Below, in pieces: positions 33,373-42,659 of a stretch of DNA of 64,000 bases. Every line of letters starts with the position of its first letter. Positions within the stretch are counted from its first letter, which is position 1. The position numbers and the translations under genes were made by a program. Source of the DNA: Blautia schinkii DSM 10518 (lineage in GTDB: Bacteria > Bacillota > Clostridia > Lachnospirales > Lachnospiraceae); contig JNKJ01000008.1 in the NCBI GenBank assembly GCA_000702025.1, positions 62,001-126,000 of the forward strand, read 5' to 3'. The notes below the pieces were generated by a model, which was given only the letters and a program-made list of their open reading frames with translations, was not told the DNA's origin and searched no databases.

Positions 33373-34386
33373 TTATAATCTTCTCTGTTTGACAGGCTGA
33401 GCCCATTTCTTGAGGTCTCTGTCACGGATGATCTTCTCAAGGCCGCTGATTGCAGAGGTCTCATAAAGATCGGAAAGATTAAAGGTAAACCCGGTATAGC
33501 TTGCCAGGTAATTGTCTATGTAGGGAAGCCGTGTGCTTCCGCCTGTGAGGTGGATTCCTTCTTTGGCTATGTGGTAGGTGATCTGCGGCGGTGTTCTCTC
33601 AAGGAAGGTTTTCATCTCTGCTGCAATCTCATTCACGCAGTTCATAATGCCTGCGTTCACCACATAAGAGGAAATCACCTCCTCCCGGGGAAGTCCGGAA
33701 ACGCTGTCAATGCCAACTACCTTACGGGCTTCCTTGCGCTGGTCGTTCAGCCTGCCCATGACCAGCTTCAGACGTTTGCCTGTACGTGTGCCTATCTGCA
33801 GGTTATAACGTTTGCGCACCTCGCTGCAGATAGCCTCGTTCATCTGGCGTCCGCCGATGGGAACTTTTTTACTGATAATGATCTTGCCGTCGGTGATAAT
33901 GGAAAACTGTGTGCTCTGTGCCCCGATATTCACAACCATGCTGCCTTCATTCTTTTCCAAATCTACGCCCATGGCCAGGGCATCCGCGATGGGTGCCTCC
34001 ACCATGTATACACGGTTCTTACGCAGCCAATGTCCGTTTGCCACATGATAATAGGCCCGCTTCTCCATTGCCGTCATGTCCAGCGGCACAGAAAAGTACA
34101 TCACAGAGCCTATGCTTAAAATACGATCAATCTTCCTCATCATACTGTAGAGGACGATTTCCTGCAGCTCCAGATTCGCAATCATACCAAAAGCCATCGG
34201 CGAATTCACGGAAATGCCGGAAGGCGCCTTCTCGAACATCTCATATGCTTCATTGCCCACGGCGATGATTTTGCGGCCTTTGGACGCAATCATATTTTTC
34301 TCAATGTAACTCTTGTTTTTAAAAAACGAATAGACCTTGACAGAGCTGCTCCCCAAGTCTATTCCGTATGTTTTTTCAAACAGCAT
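33373..34386 (-). CDS. mreB: MreB/Mbl-family actin-like protein
   Basis: A 337-residue bacterial actin with phosphate-1 motif GIDLGSSSVKVY (residues 10-21), phosphate-2 region GSMVVNIGAQSTQFSI and adenosine motif LTGGSTRLPYID. It polymerises under the membrane and guides the elongation machinery. Its position between radC and mreC is the classical one. Several substitutions (GSSSVKV for GTANT, NIGAQS for DIGGGT) make it more divergent than standard MreB, so Mbl- or MreBH-like assignment is possible. Confidence 0.9.
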   Translation of the reverse strand: MLFEKTYGIDLGSSSVKVYSFFKNKSYIEKNMIASKGRKIIAVGNEAYEMFEKAPSGISVNSPMAFGMIANLELQEIVLYSMMRKIDRILSIGSVMYFSVPLDMTAMEKRAYYHVANGHWLRKNRVYMVEAPIADALAMGVDLEKNEGSMVVNIGAQSTQFSIITDGKIIISKKVPIGGRQMNEAICSEVRKRYNLQIGTRTGKRLKLVMGRLNDQRKEARKVVGIDSVSGLPREEVISSYVVNAGIMNCVNEIAAEMKTFLERTPPQITYHIAKEGIHLTGGSTRLPYIDNYLASYTGFTFNLSDLYETSAISGLEKIIRDRDLKKWAQPVKQRRL

Positions 34387-34398
34387 ACATCTGCCCCT

Positions 34399-35109
34399 TC
34401 ATCCTGTGTATTGCTTCAGAATCCCCTGCTCCCGGAAACTCACATATTTGTGGTCCCCGATGATGATATGATCCAGAAGATGAATACCCAGTAATTCTCC
34501 TGCCCGAAAAACCCGTTCCGTCACATCCATATCATCTTCGCTGGGGGCAGGGTCCCCGCTTGGATGATTGTGAACCAGTATCAGGCTCACCGCATGGTGC
34601 CGAAGCGCTTCCATATAAACCTCGCGCGGTGTAACAAGCGTGGCGTTCGCCGTGCCTCTGGTGAGAAGCTGCTCTCCCAGCAGGTGATTCCCGCTGTCCA
34701 GCATCATACAGAATAACAGCTCCTGTTCCTCATGGCGGAGCTGTTCCATATAGTATTTCGCAATGGAAGATGGATGCTGGAAGGAAAGCTGCGGCCTTGC
34801 GGCAGTACTGGCAATCCGCTTAGACAACTCCCCGATGCATTTAAGCTGGACGGCCTTAACCTTTCCGATTCCGTGTACCTTCATCAAATCCGGCAGGGAG
34901 ATGTGTAGCAGTCCCAAAAGGCCCGGATAAGAGGTTTCTTCCATTATGTTTAAAATGTTGTTTGCCAATGATAAGGAATTGCTTCCCCTGGTACCGCTGC
35001 GCAGGATGACTGCTAACAGCTCACTGTCGCTCAGCACGCTCTCCCCCTCACGGATGCATTTCTCATAAGGGCGCTGGGATTCCGGCAATTCCTTGATTGT
35101 TTCTCTCAT
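34399..35109 (-). CDS. radC: RadC family protein (JAB/MPN+ domain)
   Basis: A 236-residue protein with an N-terminal helix-hairpin-helix-like segment (KVHGIGKVKAVQLK) and the MPN+/JAMM metal motif LVHNHPSGDPAPSEDD. Despite its name, the RadC role in repair is unproven. It is fixed beside mreB in many Firmicutes. The ATG at 35109 has AGGTGG at the right distance. A GTG nine bases earlier is less likely. It is the first gene of the cell-shape operon. Confidence 0.92.
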   Translation of the reverse strand: MRETIKELPESQRPYEKCIREGESVLSDSELLAVILRSGTRGSNSLSLANNILNIMEETSYPGLLGLLHISLPDLMKVHGIGKVKAVQLKCIGELSKRIASTAARPQLSFQHPSSIAKYYMEQLRHEEQELLFCMMLDSGNHLLGEQLLTRGTANATLVTPREVYMEALRHHAVSLILVHNHPSGDPAPSEDDMDVTERVFRAGELLGIHLLDHIIIGDHKYVSFREQGILKQYTG

Positions 35110-35193
35110 ATGTTCCACCTGCCGCTCTCTAAAGCAGTTCCGGTGAAGCGCACGGTGTGCCGTGTGTACGGCAGCGCCATTAGCGCAGACTAT

Positions 35194-35222
35194 ATTTTAG
35201 CATAAAAAGAGAGAGATGTATA
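35194..35222 (-). promoter_or_regulatory. Candidate promoter of the radC-mre-min-rodA operon
   Basis: Leftward TATACA (35222-35217), 17-bp spacer and TAAAAT (35199-35194) preceded by TGC. It overlaps the terminator hairpin of the flavoprotein gene upstream. The leader of about 80 nt that follows contains GC-rich inverted repeats (CACGG-TGTG-CCGTG). Confidence 0.5.
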
Positions 35223-35229
35223 CTCTCTC
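35209..35229 (-). terminator. Intrinsic terminator of the mutS-to-flavoprotein operon
   Basis: Stem GAGAGAG/CTCTCTC with a 7-nt loop, followed on the minus strand by CTTTTTATG. It starts 11 bp after the stop of the flavoprotein gene. Confidence 0.7.
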
Positions 35230-35239
35230 CTTAAAATTT

Positions 35240-36844
35240 CTAATTTTTTAATATTTTTGGATGGTATTTCCGGGCAACTGCCTCTGCGGTTTTGATACCG
35301 TCCATGGCGGCGGACGTAATGCCTCCGGCATATCCGGCACCCTCGCCGCAGGGATACACGCCGCCTTTATTGCTCAGAAGCTCTTTATCCCGCACAATAC
35401 GTACCGGTGAGGAGGTGCGGCTTTCTATGCCGCTTAAAAGCGCGTCACCTTGGTCAAATCCAGGAAGCTTTTTGCCGAAAGCATGAATTCCTTCTAATAT
35501 AGAGTCTCCGATTTCCTTAGGAAGGATGGAACGTACATTGGCGAGCGTATAGTCTCCTTTAATGCAGGGCTTGACTTCTCCCAGTGTGGTGCTTACGCGG
35601 TCTTGGCAATAATCTTTAAAAAGCTGTACCGGTACCTTGCCGCTGCCTGCTTCCCACGCAAGGCGCTCAAGGTTTCTTTGGAAGACAATCCCTCCAAGCG
35701 GCCCCTCCTCGGGAAAATCTCCGGGATTTACGGTGACTATCAGTGCACTATTGGCATTTTCACCGTCACGGGCCTGGTAGCTCATACCGTTTACCGCCAG
35801 AAGTCCCGGTTCTGAGGAGGCGTTGACCACATAACCGCCCGGGCACATGCAAAAAGAATAAACGCCTCTTCCATTGGCACAGGTATGAGTCACCTTGTAG
35901 CTTGCCGCGCCTAGCTTTTCGTTTTCTTCCTCTCCGTAAAGAGCAAGATTGATAAGCTTCTGCGGATGCTCCATGCGAAGCCCCACAGCAAACGCTTTTG
36001 CTTCCATTTCAAGCCCACGGGAGTGCAGCATGGCAAAGGTATCGCGTGCGCTGTGGCCGATGGCAAGTACACACACCTGTGTCTTAAACTGCTCTTCTCC
36101 GTTTATCTCCACTGCTTGCAGGCCGCCGTCCTTAAAGAGCAGGTCTGTTACCTTTGCGCGGAAACGGAAGCTGCCGCCCATTTCCTCAATCTGTCTGCGC
36201 ATTTCCTGCACAATGTGGACAAGTACGTCAGTTCCTAAATGCGGCTTTTGCTGGTAGAGGATTTCTCCCGGGGCTCCGGCTTCGACGAAACGCTTCAGAA
36301 CCTCCTGGTTGCGGCCGAATGTATCTTTTACTAAGGTGTTGAGTTTCCCGTCGGAAAAGGTTCCTGCCCCACCCTCCCCGAACTGTACGTTTGAGTCAGG
36401 GTCAAGAACACCGTTTTTCCAGAATTTCTCCACAGTTAAGGTGCGCTTGTCTACCTCCTCGCCTCGTTCAAGAACAATGGGACAATACCCTGCACGGGCC
36501 AGATACCACGCACTAAACAGACCGGCGGGACCGCTGCCTACGATGACTGGTGGATATTCTAAATCTAAGGCCTCTTCGCCCGATGATGGGAAAACGTACG
36601 GTTTTGATTTGATTGACATAATATTATTATTGCCAACCTTTTTGAGAATTTTATCTTCGTTTATAATATCTACGTCAACGGTATAGACGAATAATTTATC
36701 ATTTTTATGTCTGGCGTCCAAAGACTGCTTCTTTATTTCGTAGGTGAAGGGCGTAGTACCGCTTCTGAGAAGCTTCGCGATTTTTTTCCGCAGCTCATCT
36801 TCTGTATGTTGGATGGGAAGTTTTAATTGTGTGATACGGATCAT
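35240..36844 (-). CDS. FAD-dependent dehydrogenase (COG2509-like)
   Basis: A 534-residue flavoprotein. An N-terminal alpha/beta domain (RITQLKLPIQ) precedes the FAD-binding motif VIVGSGPAGLFSAWYLARAG (about 100-120). Later segments are GGAGTFSDGKLNT, AIGHSARDTF and the C-terminal GEGAGYAGGITSAAMDG, which contacts FAD. This uncharacterised family is widespread in Firmicutes and its substrate is unknown. I chose the ATG at 36844, which overlaps the stop of the upstream flavoprotein (ATGA). The longer frame to 36910 lies inside that gene. Confidence 0.87.
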   Translation of the reverse strand: MIRITQLKLPIQHTEDELRKKIAKLLRSGTTPFTYEIKKQSLDARHKNDKLFVYTVDVDIINEDKILKKVGNNNIMSIKSKPYVFPSSGEEALDLEYPPVIVGSGPAGLFSAWYLARAGYCPIVLERGEEVDKRTLTVEKFWKNGVLDPDSNVQFGEGGAGTFSDGKLNTLVKDTFGRNQEVLKRFVEAGAPGEILYQQKPHLGTDVLVHIVQEMRRQIEEMGGSFRFRAKVTDLLFKDGGLQAVEINGEEQFKTQVCVLAIGHSARDTFAMLHSRGLEMEAKAFAVGLRMEHPQKLINLALYGEEENEKLGAASYKVTHTCANGRGVYSFCMCPGGYVVNASSEPGLLAVNGMSYQARDGENANSALIVTVNPGDFPEEGPLGGIVFQRNLERLAWEAGSGKVPVQLFKDYCQDRVSTTLGEVKPCIKGDYTLANVRSILPKEIGDSILEGIHAFGKKLPGFDQGDALLSGIESRTSSPVRIVRDKELLSNKGGVYPCGEGAGYAGGITSAAMDGIKTAEAVARKYHPKILKN

Positions 36845-38073
36845 GGGTGTCCTCCTGCTGTCTGTCCTGCCGCACTGCGTCCGGCGCAGGCGCCGCTGCT
36901 CCAGGCCCATTGGAGGTTGTAGCCGCCGCAGGTACCGTCAATGTCTAGGAGTTCTCCGGAAAAGTAAAGATTAGGGGCGAGGAGGGACTGCATGGTTTCC
37001 GGGTCCACCTGCGAGGTATCCACTCCGCCGGAGCATACCTGGGCCTGAGCGAATGGAAGGGCTCCGGTCACCTCGAGCTCAAAAGCATAAACTGCGTCCG
37101 GGATATTTTTCTCTGCCGCCAGCACCTTGATGAGCTTGTCCGGGAACAGCCCTGTCAAAAGTTCTTTCTCATTTTTATAGGGAGAGTTTTTTGCCCTACT
37201 TTGAAAAAATGCATCCAGCTCTTCCCTGGAAAACTCTGGAAGGAAATTCAGGATTAAAGATACCTTACAGCCCTCGTCCAGCGCCCGGACGGCATAGCGG
37301 CTTAACTGAAACACCGGAATTCCTGATACGCCGTAGTCTGTAAGCTGGAATTCTCCTGCTTCGGTTTTTAAAGGTACATCATTGATACAAAGCGTGGCGG
37401 CTCCGCTGGTGCGCACCCCTGACCAGACAGAAAAGAAACCGCCCTTGCATTTCAATGCGGTCAGTGCAGGAAGAGGCTTTATGATACGATGGCCCACAGA
37501 TTTTGCCAGGGAATAGCCGCTTCCGTCAGAGCCGGGAATATTGGAGGCCTTCGAACCGTTTGCCAGAATCAAGGCATCGCATTCATATGTCCAGCTCTGC
37601 GTACGCACCTTCCAGATATGAGAACCACTGCCAGCATATTTCTGCGTCATCTGAGGGGAAGTCTCCCACCGGATTTCCTGTACCTGCTCGTTAGTTTTTA
37701 TTTTTACTCCCAGATGCCGGGCTTCCATACAGAGCACATCCACCACGCTTTGGGCCTGACCGCTGTGTGGGTAAAGATACCCGTTTTTATTTACTGTATA
37801 AATGCCAAGCTCTGAAAAAAAGCGGACCGTGTCATGGACGGTAAATCTGGACAGCGCGTGGGAGACAAATTCCGGATGGCTTCCACGGTATGCGTCCTTT
37901 GGCATTTCCAGGTTGGTGAGGTTGCATTTGCCATTTCCCGTAGCGCAGATTTTACGCCCCGGACGGTCATTTTGCTCCAGGATGGTCACCGCCGCGCCTG
38001 CTCTGGCCGCCATAATCCCTGCAACCAGGCCGGATGCTCCTGCGCCTGTGATGATGATTCTTTTTCCGGACAT
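36841..38073 (-). CDS. NAD(P)/FAD-dependent oxidoreductase, HI0933/YhiN family
   Basis: A 410-residue flavoprotein. The N-terminal dinucleotide motif is IIITGAGASGLVAGIMAARAG, followed by the family hallmark GRKICATGNGKCNLTN. Near the C terminus is the conserved GELLDIDGTCGGYNLQWAWSSG. Members have the fold of flavin reductases or 3-dehydro-bile-acid reductases, but a general function is unknown. The gene is coupled to the flavoprotein gene downstream by a four-base overlap and lies 52 bp after the PLP enzyme gene. Confidence 0.88.
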   Translation of the reverse strand: MSGKRIIITGAGASGLVAGIMAARAGAAVTILEQNDRPGRKICATGNGKCNLTNLEMPKDAYRGSHPEFVSHALSRFTVHDTVRFFSELGIYTVNKNGYLYPHSGQAQSVVDVLCMEARHLGVKIKTNEQVQEIRWETSPQMTQKYAGSGSHIWKVRTQSWTYECDALILANGSKASNIPGSDGSGYSLAKSVGHRIIKPLPALTALKCKGGFFSVWSGVRTSGAATLCINDVPLKTEAGEFQLTDYGVSGIPVFQLSRYAVRALDEGCKVSLILNFLPEFSREELDAFFQSRAKNSPYKNEKELLTGLFPDKLIKVLAAEKNIPDAVYAFELEVTGALPFAQAQVCSGGVDTSQVDPETMQSLLAPNLYFSGELLDIDGTCGGYNLQWAWSSGACAGRSAAGQTAGGHP

Positions 38074-38125
38074 ATATTTTTACAGCCTTTCTTAATTTCG
38101 GATTTTTATGGATGCAATGTATCGA

Positions 38126-39412
38126 TTAAACTAGTTTCTCTTTTGAGAGGATTCCTGCATCCACCAGCTTCTGCAGGGACATCAGAATTCCAAGCTTCGC
38201 ATGCTCCCAGGTAAGTCCGCCCTGGAAATACACGGCATAAGGCGGCTTCATGGGACCGTCCGCGGAAAGCTCGATGGAGGAGCCCTGGACAAACGCACCT
38301 GCCGCCATGATCACCTGGCTGTCGTAACCCGGCATATCCCACGGCTCCGGGTCCACGTAGCTGTCAACCGGGGCTGCCGCCTGAATGCCTTTACAGAAAG
38401 CAATTACGCCCTCCGGTGTGCCAAGTGTAACCGCCTGGATAATGTCCTGCCGTGGCTCTGTTGAATTCGGTACCACCGCAAAGCCTAGACGTTCATAAAC
38501 ATTAGCCGCAAAAACAGCGCCCTTTAGAGCTCCCTTAGTGACCATCGGTGCCAGGAAAAAGCCCTGGTAAAAGGAGCGGTTTACACCCAATGTCGCACCG
38601 ACCTCCATGCCAAGTCCCGGACAGGTCATGCGGTAAGAGGCGTTTTCCACACATTCCTTCGTCCCGGCAATGTAACCGCCGATGGGGGCAAGACCGCCGC
38701 CCGGATTTTTGATCAGGGAACCGACCATCATATCGGCCCCTACATCACTGGGCTCAATCGTATCCACAAATTCGCCGTAGCAGTTGTCAACCATACAGAT
38801 GACATCCGGCTTAATGCCCTTCACAAAGGCAATCAGTTCCCCAATCTGCTTCACAGAGAAGGACGGCCGGGTCTGATATCCTTTGGAGCGCTGGATAGCC
38901 ACCAGGCGGGTTTTGTCATTAATTGCTTTTTTGATATTTTCATAGTCAAAGGTTCCGTCTGCCAGCAGGTCTACCTGACGGTAGGTAATGCCGTACTCTG
39001 CCAGAGAACCCTTGGAAGGGCGGATGCCGATAACTTCTTCCAGCGTGTCGTATGGCTTGCCCGCCGGGGAGAGCATCTCATCTCCCGGACGAAGATTGCC
39101 GAACAGTGCGATAGCCAGTGCGTGGGTACCACATGCAATCTGTGGGCGCACAAGACAGGCCTCCGTGTGAAAAGCATCGGCGTAAACCTTTTCAAGGGTA
39201 TCACGTCCATAATCACTGTAACCGTAACCTGAGGAGGAATGGAAGCACTCCTCGCTCACTTTATTTTTCTGCATAGCCAGGAGGACCTTCATCTGGTTAT
39301 ACTCCGCAATTTTGTCAAATTCTGCAAAACGGTCCTTTAAAGTTTCTTCGATTTCGCGGCCGAAGTCATATACCTGTGAAGAAATCCCCAGCTGCTCATA
39401 TATTTCTCTCAT
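38126..39412 (-). CDS. Methionine gamma-lyase-family PLP enzyme (aluminium-resistance type, COG4100)
   Basis: A 428-residue fold-type I PLP enzyme. The PLP lysine should lie in IQRSKGYQTRPS, and the phosphate region is GTHALAIALFGNLRPGDEM. The GGGLAPIGGYIAG and GLGMEVGATLG segments mark the family annotated as methionine gamma-lyase or aluminium-resistance protein. It probably cleaves a sulfur amino acid C-S bond, but activity is unproven for this branch. Next to miaA and mutL it is a frequent clostridial neighbour. AAAGGAGC precedes the ATG. Confidence 0.88.
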   Translation of the reverse strand: MREIYEQLGISSQVYDFGREIEETLKDRFAEFDKIAEYNQMKVLLAMQKNKVSEECFHSSSGYGYSDYGRDTLEKVYADAFHTEACLVRPQIACGTHALAIALFGNLRPGDEMLSPAGKPYDTLEEVIGIRPSKGSLAEYGITYRQVDLLADGTFDYENIKKAINDKTRLVAIQRSKGYQTRPSFSVKQIGELIAFVKGIKPDVICMVDNCYGEFVDTIEPSDVGADMMVGSLIKNPGGGLAPIGGYIAGTKECVENASYRMTCPGLGMEVGATLGVNRSFYQGFFLAPMVTKGALKGAVFAANVYERLGFAVVPNSTEPRQDIIQAVTLGTPEGVIAFCKGIQAAAPVDSYVDPEPWDMPGYDSQVIMAAGAFVQGSSIELSADGPMKPPYAVYFQGGLTWEHAKLGILMSLQKLVDAGILSKEKLV

Positions 39413-39443
39413 AAAACTGCTCCTTTAAATTGCTTCTTTTTGT

Positions 39444-40388
39444 CTACAATATCTCTTTTTCATGGCATACAGAAAGCATATATGCTAATATTTTTTCATC
39501 GTCATAATCAAAGGCATCCTTATCCACCCAGGTAACCTCTGCTTCTCTGCGGAACCAGGTAAGCTGTCGTTTGGCGAAATGTCTGGTGTCACGCTTGAGT
39601 ACACGGATTGCCTCATCCAACGGATATTCGCCGTCCAGATAAGCAAGGATTTCTTTATATCCCAGGCCCTGCATGGAAACCATTCCTCTGTGATACCCCA
39701 TCTCCCTGAGATTGCGGACCTCGTCAAGAAGCCCGTCTTTTAGCATCTCATCCACTCTCTCATCGATTCTTTGATACAGCAGCTCCCGTGGCGCATTGAG
39801 TACAAAGTACGCCAGATTATACGGGCTTTGGCGCTCCCGCTCCTTCTGATTATGACTGGAAATCGGCAGCTTGTTCTGGTGATAAAATTCCAGCGCACGG
39901 ATGACCCGCTTCACATTATTGGCATGAATTTCTTCTGCGCTTACCGGGTCCACCTCAAACAGCATATGATGGAGATATTCATTGCCCTTTTCCACCGCCA
40001 ATGCTTCCAGCTCCTTGCGGTACCCGTTCTCCTGCTCGGCCTCGGTGAAATCTATATCACGGGTCACAGCCTGGATGTAGAAGCCTGTGCCGCCAACAAG
40101 AATGGGGATTTTTCCTTTCGCATAAATCTGTTCCATAGCATCCTTCGCCATCTGCTGAAAACGAACGATATGAAATTCTTCGTCAGGGTTTAACACATCC
40201 ACCAAATAATGGGGCACGCCCTGCATCTCATCCGGCCGGATTTTGGCCGAGCCGATATCCATGTATTTATATACCTGCATAGAATCCGCGGAAATGATTT
40301 CTCCATCCACAGCTTTAGCCAGGGAAATAGACAACTTTGTTTTTCCCACAGCGGTGGGTCCGGTGAGGACAATCAAAGGTCTCTTCAT
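39444..40388 (-). CDS. miaA: tRNA dimethylallyltransferase MiaA
   Basis: A 314-residue enzyme that adds a dimethylallyl group to A37 of tRNAs reading UNN codons. It has the P-loop GPTAVGKTKLS (residues 10-20), ISADSMQVYKYMDIGSAK with the catalytic Asp, and VGGTGFYIQAV. The C-terminal RDTRHFAKRQLTWFRRE segment is characteristic. TTAGGAGGCAG precedes the ATG. It lies 9 bp after mutL, so the order mutS-mutL-miaA is tight. Confidence 0.96.
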   Translation of the reverse strand: MKRPLIVLTGPTAVGKTKLSISLAKAVDGEIISADSMQVYKYMDIGSAKIRPDEMQGVPHYLVDVLNPDEEFHIVRFQQMAKDAMEQIYAKGKIPILVGGTGFYIQAVTRDIDFTEAEQENGYRKELEALAVEKGNEYLHHMLFEVDPVSAEEIHANNVKRVIRALEFYHQNKLPISSHNQKERERQSPYNLAYFVLNAPRELLYQRIDERVDEMLKDGLLDEVRNLREMGYHRGMVSMQGLGYKEILAYLDGEYPLDEAIRVLKRDTRHFAKRQLTWFRREAEVTWVDKDAFDYDDEKILAYMLSVCHEKEIL

Positions 40389-40397
40389 ATCTGCCTC

Positions 40398-42659
40398 CTA
40401 AACAATACGTTTGAATTTCTTTTCCAGCTCTGCCCTTGTCATGGAAATGATGGTGGGACGTCCATGGGGGCAATGGTAAGGATTCTCCAGGGTCAGAAGT
40501 TCATCAATCAGCTTGTCAGCCTCCAGCGCTGACATTTTGTGATTTCCCTTTACCGCAGCCTTGCACGCCATAGTAGCAAGACGGGAGGTGAAAAGACTTA
40601 GCGCATCCTGGGTTCCCTCTGCTGCCAGATGATCCAGCATATCAAGGAAGAGCTCCTCCTCTGCGATGCCGTAAAGGTTAGAGGGTACCGCACTGATACA
40701 GTATTCTTTCCCGCCGAAGGGCTCAATTTCGAAACCAAATTCCCGGAAGTATTCCTCATTTGCTCGGAGAAGTGCTTCCTCCTGAAGGTTTAATGTGACG
40801 ATCAGGGGCGGGCTGACATACTGGGATTCTATGGCCTGTTCTTTGAATTGTTTCACAAGACGCTCGTAATATACCTTTTCGTGCGCTGCATGCTGGTCAA
40901 TAATGTAAAAATTATCCTCAAACTGTACCAGCCAGTAGGTGTCGAAAATCTGTCCGATAAGCTGGTGGCGGCTGCGTGATTCCGGCGCCAGGAGCTTTTC
41001 TTCGAATAACTCAAGCTGTTTGGGCGGTTCGGTGGCGGGATGAGGAATTTGCTCATTGAGTGTTTCACCAAGTGGTTTGCCAGGTTGCGTGCCAGATTGT
41101 GTCGGCTGCTCATTTTCCAGAATGGAATCAGATAACAGGTTTGTCACATGAGAGTCCACTACTTGATTGGATATGGATTCTGATTCTTGGCTCGTCATTA
41201 CTTCTGACAGTGCTTCAACATTTTCCAGTTTTGGTGTGTTATTCCAGGTCTGCGGTTGCTTCCCTGTGAGCTCATTGTCGGATATAATCGGTTCATTTGC
41301 TGTAGTGCTATTCTCGCTCCAGCCATCTTTCAAGGTACCGGAAAACATCTCCTCTTCTTCCTCAGTAAATGGTCTTGTTTGAGTGGACAAATCCTGAGCG
41401 CACGGGTTTTGAACCGGCGGAGTTTGGACCGGCGACTTTTGAGCTGGCGGTGTTTGGTAAAAGGGACTCTGGCTTTCGAAAGCGCGGTCTTCGTGCCCCT
41501 TATACCCCGAAATTTCCCGCAGCATGTGCGGCTGGGCCGGGCTTTGCTGCAGCTGCTCCCGTCTTTTCACCTCAAAGGGCTCGGGTACGGCACCGGGACG
41601 GATGATGCTGCGAGGTTCCTGCTTTTCATCCTTACCAACGGAAACCTGGGGAATCATCTCCCGTTTCGTCAGCGCCTTGCGGACTGTTTCATAAACCGCA
41701 TCATAAACCTCCGGTCCTCTTGCAAAGCGCACCTCCATTTTCGTAGGATGTACGTTCACATCCAGATCATTTCCCTCCATCTGGATATGCAGGGAAACAA
41801 ACGGGAACTTATGCTGCATCAAAAAGCCCTTGTAAGCATCCTCAATGGCCTTGGTGATAATCTTATTTTTCACAAAGCGCCCGTTCACATAATAGTTTTC
41901 GAAGGTTCTGTTTCCCCTGGAAATCTCCGGTTTTCCGGCAAAGCCCTCAACCTTCATGAAATCATTTTCATAAGAAACCTCCAGCAGGGATTTTGTGATG
42001 TCCCTGCCGTATATGTTATAGATGACATCCTTCACACTATAATTGCCCGAGGTGTGAAGCTTCACCTGCTTATTCTGGATATATTTAAATGAAATTTCAG
42101 GATGCGAAAGGGCTAGCTGCTCCATAAGGGCGCTGATATAATTTCCTTCCGTCATATCCGATTTCAAAAATTTGCTGCGCGCCGGTGTATTATAAAATAA
42201 ATTTCTTACCAGAAAGGTGGTTCCTTCCGGAGCGCCCATTTCTTCAAGAGACTGCTCTCTTCCGCCTTCAATTACGTAGCGTACACCACTGAGTGCGGAC
42301 GGAGTTTTTGTGATTAGCTCTACCTGGGCCACCGCCGCAATACTGGAGAGCGCCTCGCCACGAAAACCCAGTGACGAAATCTGTTCCAGATCCTCCACCT
42401 TTTCAATCTTACTGGTAGCATGGCGAAGAAAAGCAAGGGGCACCTGGTCTGCCTCCATACCACCTCCGTTGTCTGTGATACGGATAAGCTTTTTTCCTCC
42501 GTCGGAAATCTCTACCGTCACTGCAGTGGCCCCGGCGTCTATGGCGTTTTCTACGAGCTCCTTCACTACAGAAGAAGGGCGCTCAACAACCTCGCCGGCT
42601 GCAATTTTGTCAATTGTGTGCTGGTCTAATACTGCGATTTTTCTCAAATTTATCACCAT
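40398..42659 (-). CDS. mutL: DNA mismatch repair protein MutL
   Basis: A 753-residue protein. The N-terminal GHKL ATPase carries ELVENAIDAGA, DNGGGM and GFRGEALSSI. A low-complexity Pro/Gln/Ser/Thr linker spans about residues 350-560, with short imperfect repeats (TPPAQKSPVQTPPVQ). The C-terminal dimerisation and nuclease domain has DQHAAHEKVYYE (588-599, fitting DQHAx2Ex4E), ACK (698-700) and CPHGRP (730-735), so it should be an endonuclease-proficient MutL that nicks the new strand. The start overlaps the mutS stop by seven bases. Confidence 0.96.
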   Translation of the reverse strand: MVINLRKIAVLDQHTIDKIAAGEVVERPSSVVKELVENAIDAGATAVTVEISDGGKKLIRITDNGGGMEADQVPLAFLRHATSKIEKVEDLEQISSLGFRGEALSSIAAVAQVELITKTPSALSGVRYVIEGGREQSLEEMGAPEGTTFLVRNLFYNTPARSKFLKSDMTEGNYISALMEQLALSHPEISFKYIQNKQVKLHTSGNYSVKDVIYNIYGRDITKSLLEVSYENDFMKVEGFAGKPEISRGNRTFENYYVNGRFVKNKIITKAIEDAYKGFLMQHKFPFVSLHIQMEGNDLDVNVHPTKMEVRFARGPEVYDAVYETVRKALTKREMIPQVSVGKDEKQEPRSIIRPGAVPEPFEVKRREQLQQSPAQPHMLREISGYKGHEDRAFESQSPFYQTPPAQKSPVQTPPVQNPCAQDLSTQTRPFTEEEEEMFSGTLKDGWSENSTTANEPIISDNELTGKQPQTWNNTPKLENVEALSEVMTSQESESISNQVVDSHVTNLLSDSILENEQPTQSGTQPGKPLGETLNEQIPHPATEPPKQLELFEEKLLAPESRSRHQLIGQIFDTYWLVQFEDNFYIIDQHAAHEKVYYERLVKQFKEQAIESQYVSPPLIVTLNLQEEALLRANEEYFREFGFEIEPFGGKEYCISAVPSNLYGIAEEELFLDMLDHLAAEGTQDALSLFTSRLATMACKAAVKGNHKMSALEADKLIDELLTLENPYHCPHGRPTIISMTRAELEKKFKRIV

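Noticed and set aside
36845-36910. N-terminal extension of the COG2509-like flavoprotein
   Set aside because: It overlaps the upstream flavoprotein gene. The ATG at 36844 gives the expected start and a standard four-base overlap.
41256-42092. 278-residue open frame antisense to mutL
   Set aside because: It is a shadow of the mutL reading frame, with no ribosome binding site and no recognisable domain.
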